From: Chondrus crispus
Lineage: Eukaryota > Rhodophyta > Florideophyceae > Gigartinales > Gigartinaceae
NCBI RefSeq assembly: GCF_000350225.1
Contig: NW_005179326.1
Span: 343,957-407,956 of the forward strand
DNA: 64,000 nt
Reading direction: 5' to 3'
This document shows, piece after piece, positions 19,402-29,188 of this stretch (position 1 is the first letter of the stretch; each line of letters begins with the position of its first letter). The notes beneath the pieces were generated by a model, which ran no database searches, was not told the origin of the DNA, and was given only the letters and a program-made list of their open reading frames with translations. The translations under genes were made by a program, and so were the position numbers.

Positions 19402-20828
19402 GAGCATCCCCACCGGTACGCAATCAAATCATCAAATAACAACACTTGGCACACTTTTTCTGTAATTTGATTGGCTCCCTAGAATTTGGTTGTTTCGTTA
19501 CTTGGCTGTTTGATGCTTCGGAAAGAACTGCCCCACCGGTGAGAACCAAATGAAGTACATTGCCCTCGTACTCACCATCGCATCCTTGTACTCACACTCG
19601 TACTCACCCTCGTATCGCACCCTCAGTCGTAGTCGCACGCTCACTCGAAACCCATCCCGCGACCTTCTCCCTCGCCACTCTGTCTGCACTCCTTCCCTCT
19701 CACCTCCACCGTGGACAAAGACAGACTGCCGGCGCTGTCCTCCCTGCTCACGGACAGCACGCGCTCCCCACGCGACCGCGAGCAGCGCGATCCCGGAGAG
19801 AACATACGCGCCGGCGGCAGCGGTGCTGCGGCGGATGATTGGCTCGACAGCCGCGAGCGACGTTCTTCTGCGGCTGCTGCTGCTGCTGAGCAGCGAATCG
19901 CACTGCTCTAGCACTGTCTGCGCATGTGAACCAGTCGGAGGACGAGGAGCCGGCGGCTCTGACGCACGCGGACGCGGTGCGGCTCGCAGCGCAGGTGGTC
20001 CTGGACGCGGACGTCGTCGCGCTGCACGCGGCGCTGCTGTCCAACCTGACGCGCTTCGCGCCGGGCGTGGACGAAGCGGAGGGCGCAGACGGGTTTCGGG
20101 AGAGGGGCACGCTACTCGTACTCGTGGAGAGGGTACCGAGTATTCCGAATGTGCTGCGGCTGTCGAATGCGTGCGCGAGCCAGGAGGGGAGGGACGTCCT
20201 GTTGGTAGAGGGAAGGCAGGCGGAGAGACAGCTGTTGACGAGGTTGCTGAGATTGCTGGAGGCGGGGGAGGCAGAGAAGAGGCTGGCGGGGGCGAGCTGG
20301 GTGCGGAACTGCGCGATGGCGGACGAGTGCCATGATGTGTTGCTGGGGTACGGCGGCGGTCGCAATGTGCTTGGGGAGGTCAAAGGAGGAGGGACGGGAG
20401 GAGATGGCGGAGATTCGCGCCTGGTTGGTCGAGGAAGTGTTGTTGTTTTGTAAGAGCCGGGCGGGGAAGGACGCGCTCAGGGATGGCGGGGCCGTCGACG
20501 TTCTGGAGGGATGGAAGGGGGAAGAGCATGCACGCCGTAGTGGGCGGCATTCTAGATCGGCGGGAGACACTGGTAATCTCGAGGCAAATACCGCATCGAT
20601 GCACTTTTTGGTGGGAAGCCGTTTCTGTCGACCAATAGAACGTGCACAACTGGATTGTCAAGGGTAATCAAACAGAGACTATCCGAACCAAATTCTTGAT
20701 ATTTGGTTCCGATTTTTAGATCGACACCAAAAATTTGATGATTTGGTTGCACCGGTGGGGATTTCAATCGACATCAAATCATCAAATTTTGGTTGTTTGG
20801 GTATTTGATTCTACCGGTGGGGATGCTC
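19402..20828. mobile_element. TAA-flanked TIR element carrying an HGH1 fragment
   Basis: The left end reads GAGCATCCCCACCGGTA and the right end is its inverted copy TACCGGTGGGGATGCTC. Both are flanked by TAA, the 3-bp target preference of PIF/Harbinger elements. The inverted similarity extends inward: CCCCACCGGTG...ACCAAA near 19532 faces TTTGGTTGCACCGGTGGGG near 20742, and ATCAAATCATCAAAT motifs occur on both sides. No transposase is inside; instead the GC-rich interior carries a broken copy of the host gene HGH1. This is the structure expected of a non-autonomous gene-capturing (Pack-type) element. Confidence 0.8.
19926..20530 (+). pseudogene. HGH1: HGH1-like (FAM203) fragment
   Basis: Captured partial copy of HGH1, an armadillo-repeat factor known to help fold elongation factor eEF2. 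Frame 1 carries ALLSNLTR and then RLAGASWVRNCAMADE, matching the conserved LLSNLTR and xxRNCC blocks of the family. A second frame, entered near 20380, resumes with KEEGREEMAEIRAWLVEEVL and the GKDALRDGG segment typical of the C-terminal half (K.RE..IR..LVE...L...GR..LR..G). The family's FLLLPLAG block between the two is missing and the frame is broken, so it is a pseudogene inside the TIR element. Family match is from memory of conserved motifs. Confidence 0.7.
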
Positions 20829-20831
20829 TAA

Positions 20832-20880
20832 GAGCATCTCCAGCGGGCAACAGCCTAAATCATCAAATTTTTTGTAAACG
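20832..20880. mobile_element. Left terminus of a second TIR element
   Basis: GAGCATCTCCAGCGGGCAAC begins immediately after the TAA shared with the previous element, so two element ends sit back to back. It is followed by the same CATCAAATTTT motif seen inside the first element's ends. I found no matching inverted right end downstream, so the element is truncated or its right end has diverged. Confidence 0.55.
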
Positions 20881-21169
20881 TGTATTGCGGTGACTGGCGC
20901 AGCCAAATTTGGCATTTCAGATATTTGAAAAAGGGAATGCATCTCCACCAACAAGGCGAAATCTACGCAAAAACGGTGGATCTGTTCTGGGGCTGCATGA
21001 ACTCCCCCTTCCTCGCCACGACCTCCCCGAAATTACCTGCCCCACCACCTCGCTATCCCTCTTTCTCCTGGTCCGCACCCCAGCCCGCAAGCCACCTCTC
21101 TATCTCCACCACCCCCCACCACCCCTCACTCCAAATCCCTCGCCCCGTGGCGAGGGATTTGGAACCGGT

Positions 21170-21807
21170 GCAGCAGTCTACGGCGGTGTTGATATGGGTG
21201 TGGGACCGGACGCTGGTACTACAGCACCTGTCGATCCCTGCGATCGAGAACCTAGCGAGGGCGCGCGACGGGTTCGACACGCTGGACCTATCCAACAACG
21301 TGATCACGACGGTGGAGGACACGTTCTCGCCGTTCCCACGTGTAACGACGATGCCCCTGGGCGGGAACCGGATCGCGCGGATCACTGGCCGGCTCGCGCA
21401 GTCGCTGCCAAACCTGCGCACGCTGGTGCTGATGGGGAACCGGATCGCGACGGTGGCAGACTTCAACCTTGTTGAGCTGCGGCGGCTGCGGCGGCTGTGA
21501 GTGCGCGGCAACGCGGTGTCGCGCGCGAGTGGCCGAGCAGCTGCCGCAGCTGGAGCTGCTGGATTTTGGGCACGTGCAGGCGAGCGGCGGCGGCGTGCCG
21601 AGGGAGAAGGCCAACGGCGGCGCGCGCGAGAGCGGCGGGGCAAAGGGCGTGGGAGGGCTGTCGCAGGAGCAGCGCGAAGGCGTGCGCGCGGCCGTGGAGA
21701 AGGCGGGCTCTGTCGCGCAGCTGGCGCACATCCGAAAGCTGGTCAGCGACGGCGACGTGGCGCGGCTGTTCGCGGAGCAGGGAAGGGAAGCGAGACCGAG
21801 CGCGTAG
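21170..21807 (+). pseudogene. U2 snRNP A' (U2A') leucine-rich fragment
   Basis: Broken copy of U2A', the leucine-rich spliceosomal protein that binds U2B''. The frame reads through LSIPAIENL, FDTLDLSNNVIT, GGNRIARITGRL and LPNLRTLVLMGNRIATV, matching the consecutive U2A' repeats (KIPVIENLG, FDAIDFSDNEI, NNRICRIGEGL, LPDLTELIL). It stops at 21500. A shifted frame resumes with LPQLELLDFGHV and a basic, Gly-rich tail ending in LSQEQREGVRAAVEKAG-like sequence, matching the C-terminal cap and tail. The NP-T-KK-YR segment is missing. Stop plus frame change indicate a pseudogene, probably captured by the element whose end is at 20832. Confidence 0.75.
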
Positions 21808-23354
21808 TTTCCAAAGCTGTTGCAGCCTCTGCCGGCGAAGGACTTTCTCGTGGAGAGAATGAATCGAATAGTCTTCCTCGCTCATTTTCACGCGAAAGCG
21901 ATCCTGGGAGTATGCTGCATGGCGAATCTCGAGAGCTATGCACCACAGGGTCCGCCTCGAGACGTCTGTTGCCCCAGGTTCCACTTCTAGTATGGCGTCC
22001 GGGATTGCGGTTGCAGTGGTTAAGACGGATACAGCATTCGACGTTAAGCTGCAAGCCAACAACGCAACGCCTTCAGTATGGGCTGCAGCAGTAGAGCAGA
22101 CCAAAAGTCTGATCACGGGCTACTGGAGGACCTGACCTCACTTCGGAAAATCCTCGCCCCTTGGAAACGAGCAAAAAGCCTAGTCGCGATCACGTCAGCT
22201 TCCGTAAGTGGGCTCAGGATGATTGTGGTCGTTTATTGGAGTATCCTACATTCCAGGACTCGCCAGAGCCGATATCACTGCGAGAATACGAAAGCAAGGC
22301 GATGACGTTCAGTGAGCGTGTGCGAAAGGCTCTGGTTCATGACAAGCGCGTGAACAAGGACGCACTGCGTCTTATTGAGGAGAATGCCAACGAGGATTGG
22401 ACACGGAACCCAGATGTGTTGGAAGGCTTCTTCTGGGAGATTCTACACAAGGGCGTTAACGGGAAGCCAATAGCAGTGAATTAGGGTGTTGATGTAGTGG
22501 CTGAAGGGGCATACGAGTAATATGTGGAATTATACGGCATGGATTATACCGGGCGTTGAGCGAGAACAGGGACAAGGCTGTGCGCAAAGCGGCGCGGCGC
22601 GAGCCAGCGCGAGGCGCGGTCTCCTCCAGCAGGTGCAGAGCTGGTGAGCTGGAGGTAGTGGTGGTTGCCGCGCAAGCGCTACCCTTTGTGAGGCGAGCTC
22701 ATGCACGAGATCGAACGACGTCATCATCGATCAAGAACTGGAGAGAGGACGACGAGGCTTTTCTCCAGGTTTTGATCGATTCCAGGCAAGCAGTTGATAT
22801 AAATGAGCTGAACTACGGGTACCCTCCGGTGGTACTACGTTCCTTAAACACAATGCGAACTGCTATCAAATGTCCTCCGGAAACGCTCCGGATACTGTAC
22901 GCTTATTGTCACGATTTTGAAAACTTTGCCAAACTGACTCCAGTGGCCATCCCGAGACACTTCGTTCTGCATACGTGTGGTCCGTAGGGCCTCCGCAGTA
23001 CCTCCGATGAGCATGCATTAGGTTTACTAGGGCCCCCTGTCTGCCGGCGCCACCGCCTTCCAGCACCTCACCCATTCGCACCCGCACGAAGTCCGCACCC
23101 CGCACGTCGTCCTCATCTCTCTCGTCCAAGCCCCCTTCCGCCTGCATTTCTCCTCCCCCGCGCCCTCCATATCTCCATCCCTCCTGTTCTGCCTCGCCCG
23201 CATCGCCCTTGCCGCCCTGCACTTCACCCTTTCCACCGACTTCCTGTGCTTCCTAGCCGCCCAACCAAATGCCCATAGTAATTTTGTACCGCCGTTAAGT
23301 CTTGTAAGAACTAGACGAAAGGTGTCGCAACAAAGAAACCGATGCAGAACAAAA
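21808..23354. other. Degenerate region, small ORFs only
   Basis: Several short plus-strand frames occur (21938-22135, 22161-22484, 22556-22987), but their long versions lack an ATG at the start and none shows a recognisable domain. The 22161-22484 frame encodes a plausible charged helical peptide (EENANEDWTRNPDVLEGFF) and may be part of a broken gene. The stretch 23030-23260 is C-rich and open in more than one frame, consistent with a decayed GC-rich gene fragment. Confidence 0.35.
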
Positions 23355-24350
23355 TCAGCCCTGCTCAATAATGATGAGCCTCGAAACACGGTTTTGGTAA
23401 TCACGGTATGCGGGATATTTTTCAGACGAGATGTACTCTGCGAGTGGGGTCGTGATTTGGAAAAGGATAGTATACACCACAGGCCCCCTTGATCGTCCAG
23501 TTGAGAATGCGTGTGCTGGCGGCCACCGAGAAAAGATAGAAGAACCACCAGCCGGTAATTTCACCAAAGTAGTTGGGGTGACGTGACCATGCGAAGAGTC
23601 CCGTCTGCCGAAAACCATCCTGCGCCTCGGGAAAGCCAGCCGGCATGCCTTTCTTTTTGCGGTCCTCAGAGGACAGAGAAAGCCACTTTGGTTTCGACAC
23701 TGAAAGGCCCATTGTTGATTATCTGCTGCTGTGGCCAGGACGATGCAGCTCGTCATGCCAGGCACGGCAAGTGCATCAAGCCATGAGAGCGGTGTTGTCG
23801 GTCCGCGCGAAACCCATGCGTATTATAGGGGCGAGGAGACCATTGCTAGAATGATTTTCATGTAGCCACAAATGGTGACGCAGTAGGCGATGTTGAAGAG
23901 GAACTTGATTCGAAGAACATTAGCCTGTAGCCAAGTGTAGCGATAATCCAAAAAGCCAGGTGAGTAGTAGCCCCTACGCATGGCATTTGTCGTGAGTCGG
24001 CTGCTCCAGATAATGAGAAGGCCGCACATTAGGGATAGGCGTGGATCAACACGTGAATCTGTGCGTCGATCAGAGCTAATCGGAGCGTGGAGAGTGAAGA
24101 CGAGGGAGAGAATTGGTGGTATAAACGGCCAGAAGCGGTCATTCCAGGCGTAGGATCTCGAAAAGATGGAAAGGACAATTTGCAAAAAGATGAGGATATG
24201 GGTAAGCCAGAATGATGTTACGATCGGGTTGAGCGCGATGGCTGTATCTGCGATGTCAGGTAATGACGGCGATGACAGCAACGGAGGGAGGATCTGTGTG
24301 GATGCAACCGATATCGTCTGTATGGCGGATAAGAAGTCAAACTGGCTCAT
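23355..24350 (-). pseudogene. DUF1295 / steroid-reductase-like membrane protein, broken
   Basis: The N-terminal part from ATG MSQFDFLS has several membrane segments and YAWNDRFWPFIPP, RGYYSPGFLDYRY and LFNIAYC, matching the DUF1295 family. A TAA follows near 23823, then in the same frame DALAVPG and ADNQQWAFQ. A second frame holds GFRQTGLFAWSRHPNYFGE and the NWTIKGA segment, and the first frame resumes with TILFQITTPLAEYISSEKYP and YRDYQNRVSRL. In intact relatives these blocks are continuous and co-linear, so one nonsense change and at least two frameshifts have broken it. The family is related to steroid 5-alpha-reductase C-terminal domains and acts in membranes; substrate unknown. Confidence 0.8.
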
Positions 24351-24858
24351 TCTGAGAATCAGGTCGCAATAATGGCAGTGAATTCTCGAGCTAAGGCTTT
24401 GAATGGCACGTGGTGGTATCGAGGGTCGGTCGATGCCGAAGGCAGAGATTGCTGGAAGAGGTGTCTGGATGGAACCTGCACGGTAAGTGGCGTGCGGGAG
24501 GCCACGAGGCGGGGTCCTTCCCAAATGAGTGAGGTGCGGCAACGATGAACACAATTCGCGTAGGCTTCGTTCACAGTTCAGTTGAAAAGCAATTCCCAGT
24601 AATTCATCATTTCTCTAATAATGACAAGAATGTCGGCTTCGAATGTCGAAGTCCATTGGCCGCGCAGCTGCCCTGCGCCCACGCGGGCAGCTAGGGGCTA
24701 CGCCACGTACACCCCGCCGCGTCCACGCGGCGCGTCCACTCGGCCGCCTCCACACGCACACACAGGCCACCACACGTCCACAAACACACAAGTCACGAAT
24801 TCGCGTGGCCCGTCGGAGGGCGCGTGCGTGAGACTCCCTCTCATCTGCGTCGCAGGCT

Positions 24859-24916
24859 GGGTTACGTACCGCATATGGGACGCGCGTGTACGCCTCCCAT
24901 ATGCGTTACGTAACCC
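24859..24916. repeat. Hairpin with 21-bp arms
   Basis: GGGTTACGTA-CGCATATGGG at 24859-24879 pairs with its inverted copy at 24896-24916; one position is mismatched and the loop is about 16 bases. A second small inverted repeat (CCCTATAATAATAGGG) follows at once. Together they lie 65-120 bp upstream of the ATG at 24982 and could be a regulatory structure or a small foldback insertion. Confidence 0.65.
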
Positions 24917-24981
24917 TATAATAATAGGGTCACTAATAAATAAATGCAGGATCTCAAGAGTAGCTATCTCTTCGTCGCACC

Positions 24982-26349
24982 ATGGCGCTGCGTACCGAAC
25001 CGCCTTCAAAAAAGAGAAGGAGGCGGGGCGGCCAGCGCCGCAGCATCCGGAGGCGAAAGACCGTGCGGCAAGAGGGAGGGGCAGGTGGTCAGGCTGAAAT
25101 GGCAGGCACTCGAGGGGTGGCTGGTGCTCCGGCTGAGGGAGCAAATACTAAAGGGGGGGCAGGTGGTCAGGCTGAAATGGCAGGCACTCCAGGGGTGGCT
25201 GATGCTCCGGCTGACGGAGCAGGTGCTCCAGCTGGACAGGTTGACGTCACAGATCGCCAAGCCCTCGAACGCGCCCGTGCTGACGTCCCGACATCACCAG
25301 CGCCACGGCCACGGCAGTGCTCCCCAAGCGGCGCTCCGCTTGAAGGGTGCACGTCGGCCCGGGCGGCGGCACCTCCACCCGGGATTGAGCTGCTGGTCGG
25401 CTCTCCCGGTGTACAGAGTGCCCCGCCCGCGGGGGGTGAGCGGAGGGATGTGCCCGACGCAGCGGAGAGATGGCTGATCGAGTCCGTGGTAGTCGGAGAA
25501 GGGATGAGGGCGGGGTCCAGGCATGTAGAGATGTCAGGTGTGCCGCATGCGAGTGCGCAGGGCACGGCGTCGATGGAGGCATTCTATCCGGTGGAGTGGG
25601 AGGCGGCAATCTTTCAGGGGGTCGGCGAGGGAGAAATCACCTTGCAAACCTACCCGCTCCCTGGATCGCTAGCTTTTGATCAAGGCCGACCCCCGCCGCC
25701 GTGCGTGGTGCCGGCGCGGCGCAGGGTATTGTCAGGGCAGCCGCGAGAAAATGAAGTGGCTCGACACGTCCTGCAGTTTATGAGGCGGCACAGAGGGGTG
25801 GTCGTCAGAGTTTCAGGAATCGGAGCACGTGAGGCGGTGACGTGGGGTGTGTCTAGCCTGCGGCACGTCCCTGGACAGCCAAGGTGCACATCGAAAACGC
25901 ACGGTTGTGTGAAGGCATCCATCATTAACGCCGCATTTGCGTGCCGTGGGCTAGCGGCAGCACAAGCATTGGAGCGGACTTTGCAGATGGAATCGCGTAT
26001 ATTTCATAATTTTAGGGCACTGGGTGAACTTTTTCAGACGGCGCGGGAATCGGTGACGCGGTGTCGTGTGGTCCGCAATACAGAAGTCCAGAGGGCCATC
26101 CAGAGTAGCAAAAGGGAAGCACCGTTTCTTGCGCTTGCAGCAAAGCGAACAGGAGTTTTCATTGTTCGAATTCAGGAGGAAAATTGCGTAGATCATGCAA
26201 TCGTCGTAGATGCAATGAATGGGGTCATAATTGACTCGGAGGAGTCATCCGCAGTTGCGCTTTCGGTTGAGAATCTGGCTCGATGCGGTGGGGACAGTGC
26301 GGGGAATCTACGAGTAATAGAGGTTCGAGAGATAAAGGGATGTAGGTGA
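24982..26349 (+). CDS. ORF with papain-fold-like C-terminal domain
   Basis: 455 residues starting at an ATG in good context (CACCATGG). The N-terminus has a nuclear-localisation-like KKRRRRGG...RRRK, then two imperfect copies of a GGAGGQAEMAGT-GVA-AP unit (78-bp direct repeat at 25080 and 25158) and a Pro/Ala-rich linker. The C-terminal ~150 residues look folded: HGCVKASIINAAF (Cys309), GVFIV...VDHAIVVDA (His405, Asp410) and GVIIDSEE (Asp418). That Cys-His-Asp order suits a papain-like or C39-like fold; an enzyme function is inference. No close family is recognised. High GC compared with its neighbours. Confidence 0.6.
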   Translation: MALRTEPPSKKRRRRGGQRRSIRRRKTVRQEGGAGGQAEMAGTRGVAGAPAEGANTKGGAGGQAEMAGTPGVADAPADGAGAPAGQVDVTDRQALERARADVPTSPAPRPRQCSPSGAPLEGCTSARAAAPPPGIELLVGSPGVQSAPPAGGERRDVPDAAERWLIESVVVGEGMRAGSRHVEMSGVPHASAQGTASMEAFYPVEWEAAIFQGVGEGEITLQTYPLPGSLAFDQGRPPPPCVVPARRRVLSGQPRENEVARHVLQFMRRHRGVVVRVSGIGAREAVTWGVSSLRHVPGQPRCTSKTHGCVKASIINAAFACRGLAAAQALERTLQMESRIFHNFRALGELFQTARESVTRCRVVRNTEVQRAIQSSKREAPFLALAAKRTGVFIVRIQEENCVDHAIVVDAMNGVIIDSEESSAVALSVENLARCGGDSAGNLRVIEVREIKGCR

Positions 26350-27007
26350 GGGGAGGTGAGGGGAGGCCCTCATCCACACTGCTTACGTTGTCACGTCCTT
26401 TACCACTCCTTCATATTCACCTACCTGACCTTTCACCTCACGAGCAGTGCCAGGTCTCACTCCCTCAGAGCGCACCCTCCCCGCTTCCCCCTTTGCTAGA
26501 ACAGATCTACACATTCTCCTTCACCCTGCGTTGATCGCAGCTACACGCCGTCTCTCTGTCTTTTGCTTTTCTCCGAAGACAGAACACCCGCGCGCAAGAT
26601 GGTTGTACCGGAGAGGACCCCTATCGTTGGTGCAGGTGATTCCTCCATTCCAATCGGATCATCACCATCCTATGGATATTGGAGCCCGCTCCGAAATCGC
26701 TTCGACTTTACTCGTCGCCGTACTATTTCTTTCCGCAACCTTTGCCTACTGTTTCTTGTGCTTCTCTTTATACTCCGCCTCTTTTTGCTGCTTTCACCAC
26801 ATCATTACGTGCGTATCGGAATCTTTCTGTTGCCAAAACTGCGCACCGCTGTCTGGCTCGAGAGCCCTTTACACTGTCATGACGCAAGACTTTGGACAGA
26901 CCCAAGCCAATCACAGGATTGGAGCCCTATAGGACTCGAAAAAATGCGGGTCCTATAGGGCTCCATCATGTTTTACGGCTCTAACAACGCACACCGCTTT
27001 ACGAATT
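26350..27007. other. Intergenic, with one copy of the 78-bp repeat family
   Basis: Overlapping plus-strand frames around 26447-26958 have no recognisable domains and low-complexity composition. At 26915-26966 lies GGATTGGAGCCCTATAGGAC followed by an inverted GGTCCTATAGGGCTCC, a lone relative of the tandem array at 11.8-12.3 kb. Confidence 0.5.
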
Positions 27008-28288
27008 CTACTGCAGACCCCGTATAATTGATACCAAAATACGTTTGCGAAGTAGCATCATGTCATCTGACCCGAATGATGGTTTCGAATATTTGCATTC
27101 ACCGTACACGACGCACTCATTGCTGAAATGCTCTACCATAGCCATCACATAAACTCCGCACGACGATGAATCGTTCTGTCTCTGCAAGCCACCTCCATGC
27201 GAAGTTCTCCACCGCCGCAACGCATGACTTTCCGAGGGCTCCAAACGTTGGTCACAATTGCGAAGCTCATCCTGAATGTATCTCACGAGAAACGATAATA
27301 TCTTCTTTTCATTAATCGACATTCGGCGCCCCATCGGATCATAGTACAACACCTTAAGGCGATGCACATCCATGCAAAACATAATCCAATGATTGCCGTG
27401 AATTAACATTGGGATCATGAGCACGTTCTGTTCCAGTAAAGAAACTTCCCTTTTTGCTAGCCACCTGCGAACATGTCCGTAGCTGTAGCTTCGCTTCTTT
27501 TGTCCAGTCTTCGATGAACCCCCACTTCTCGACTTCACGGGCACTAGAGGCATCAATGCAGAGTAAAAGTGAGTAGGCATTACATGAACCCCAACCCCGT
27601 TCCGCTTTGAGCGTATGTTAATTTGAGCTCCGAAAGCGTCAATGACATCATTGCTGATCCATCCGTCCAATGCCAATAGCTTCTCAGTATCGGGTCCGTT
27701 AATGTCATAGGAAGTTTGACCTATTTCTACCCGCAAATGAGAAGCAACACACAAGCGTTTCTCCTCTTTCGACAAAGGAGTTGCCAAAACCTGTTTCATA
27801 CCCCTCGAAGTATCGCCGTCCACACCGCCATTCACACCGCCGTCCCCGTCAACGTCAACGCCATCTTTCTCAACACTACTTCCTTGCCCTGTACAAGAAG
27901 CATGCGCTTCGTCCCTCCGAACAACAAATCTCTGCTGAGGCTTCAGATGTGGAATCCACAAAGCAAACTGTTTTGCCTTTCGGTATTCCACATCCTCAGC
28001 GTCTTCTTCCGCTTCTTCGTGCCGCGTTCTCCTTCGTAAATTGTCCATCCCGCCCCGGTGCATGAAATCCCGTCCGCGTAAGTTGAAGGAGGCAAGTGCT
28101 GCCGTCATATCAGACATGAGACTGTCGCAATTCTGCAGCAGGTCAGACATGAGACTGTCGCACTTCTGCAGCTGGGCTGTGCCAGGAAAAAATTCCTTAT
28201 CATACTCACTAGCTGCGAAATCTTTCGGAAACAATCCAATTACTGTACATTTCTCATCTGAGAGCCTCCTCCCTGAGGGCTTCCACAT
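27008..28288 (-). CDS. Ulp1/SENP-type (C48) cysteine protease
   Basis: 426 residues from ATG. The C-terminal half is a clear SUMO-protease fold: GWISNDVIDAF at the domain start, catalytic His300-Trp in HGNHWIMF, Asp317 in YYDPMGRR, Gln371 and Cys377 in QRQNDSSSCGVYVM. All triad and oxyanion residues are present, so it is probably an active deSUMOylating or related isopeptidase. The N-terminal half is hydrophilic and contains a direct duplication of a QKCDSLMSDLL-type segment (33-bp tandem repeat near 28110-28170) and a short GV-DGD repeat. Ulp1 proteases are frequent passengers of eukaryotic transposons, but this copy could equally be a host gene. Confidence 0.88.
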   Translation of the reverse strand: MWKPSGRRLSDEKCTVIGLFPKDFAASEYDKEFFPGTAQLQKCDSLMSDLLQNCDSLMSDMTAALASFNLRGRDFMHRGGMDNLRRRTRHEEAEEDAEDVEYRKAKQFALWIPHLKPQQRFVVRRDEAHASCTGQGSSVEKDGVDVDGDGGVNGGVDGDTSRGMKQVLATPLSKEEKRLCVASHLRVEIGQTSYDINGPDTEKLLALDGWISNDVIDAFGAQINIRSKRNGVGVHVMPTHFYSALMPLVPVKSRSGGSSKTGQKKRSYSYGHVRRWLAKREVSLLEQNVLMIPMLIHGNHWIMFCMDVHRLKVLYYDPMGRRMSINEKKILSFLVRYIQDELRNCDQRLEPSESHALRRWRTSHGGGLQRQNDSSSCGVYVMAMVEHFSNECVVYGECKYSKPSFGSDDMMLLRKRILVSIIRGLQ

Positions 28289-28360
28289 TGGGGGCCCCAG
28301 TGCTTCCCAATGCAGCGCCCGGAACTACCGATCATGTACCAACATGGCTATCTAAGCAGG

Positions 28361-28976
28361 TCACAATATCTGAGCGAAAAAGGCTCCTGATAAAAACGCA
28401 AGGACATCGAACGTGCCATGAAAGAGTATTGCATGAAAAAGAGCCCACGGCACGCTGACGTCGTCCATGAAGATGTGTCTCTGTGATGCTGTGATCGGGA
28501 CGTATAAGTGGGTTCCGACATGAACTGGGAAAGCGAGAAGACCTCGGAAGAGACCAAGAAAAACACAGAACAGTTCTGAGCTACCGTTTTGTGAGGCCGC
28601 TTTTGCCATTCCCGACACGTATCCAATATTCTCGATTGTGGCGAAACCGAGAGCCGCCTTACAGGCAGAAGCCATGATGCCACGACAACCGACTTTTCCT
28701 CTCGTCCTGGCCACATACACATTCAAGACCGATGTACCGGCGAGCAATAAGCCATTTCCCAACTTCTTCAACTGTGACAGCTGTTACATAGGCGATCAAC
28801 ACCAGGGAGAGAATAATCGACCAAAGCGGAATCGACTGTACAAGCTGTTGAAATAACTGTTGAAGGGCTTTAGTGTTTCCTGCTTTCGCTGTCTCAATTA
28901 CTTTTTGCAAATCGTCCTCTCCATCACCGCGAATGGCAAATACGATGGGGATCAAAGCGGCTACCGAGGTTATCAT
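28361..28976 (-). pseudogene. PrsW-family intramembrane protease, frameshifted
   Basis: The first frame has a hydrophobic segment and then AVTVEEVGKWLIARR, the Glu-Glu-x-x-Lys membrane motif of PrsW-type (M82) proteases. A second frame carries GIMASACKAALGFATIENIGY (GFA..EN..Y motif), further membrane segments and HAILFHGTFDVLAFL (His...Asp motif). The two frames overlap near 28690-28770 and align to one protein only if a single-base shift is allowed. PrsW-family proteins are multi-pass membrane proteases. Either a pseudogene or a sequencing error; the upstream N-terminus is not evident. Confidence 0.7.
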
Positions 28977-29188
28977 TTCAAGTCGGACAATAGGGATAGC
29001 GCCACCGCAATTCTCTCACTAAAATGCAAAGAAACCGAAACTAGAATTACAGTATTGCAGAATTCTGCAACTCAGCATGACCAAAGTTGCAGAAATCGGA
29101 CCGTTTAGTGAAGCAGAAACTGAAAGCGTTTATCAATACGTGTAAATAGAAATGGCGCCAAACAGATGCTACCGTGTGAGACGTGGGC

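Noticed and set aside
24982..25480. Alternative frames over the N-terminal repeats of the papain-like ORF
   Set aside because: They end soon after the repeat and GC-rich stretch; only one frame continues through the conserved-looking C-terminal domain.
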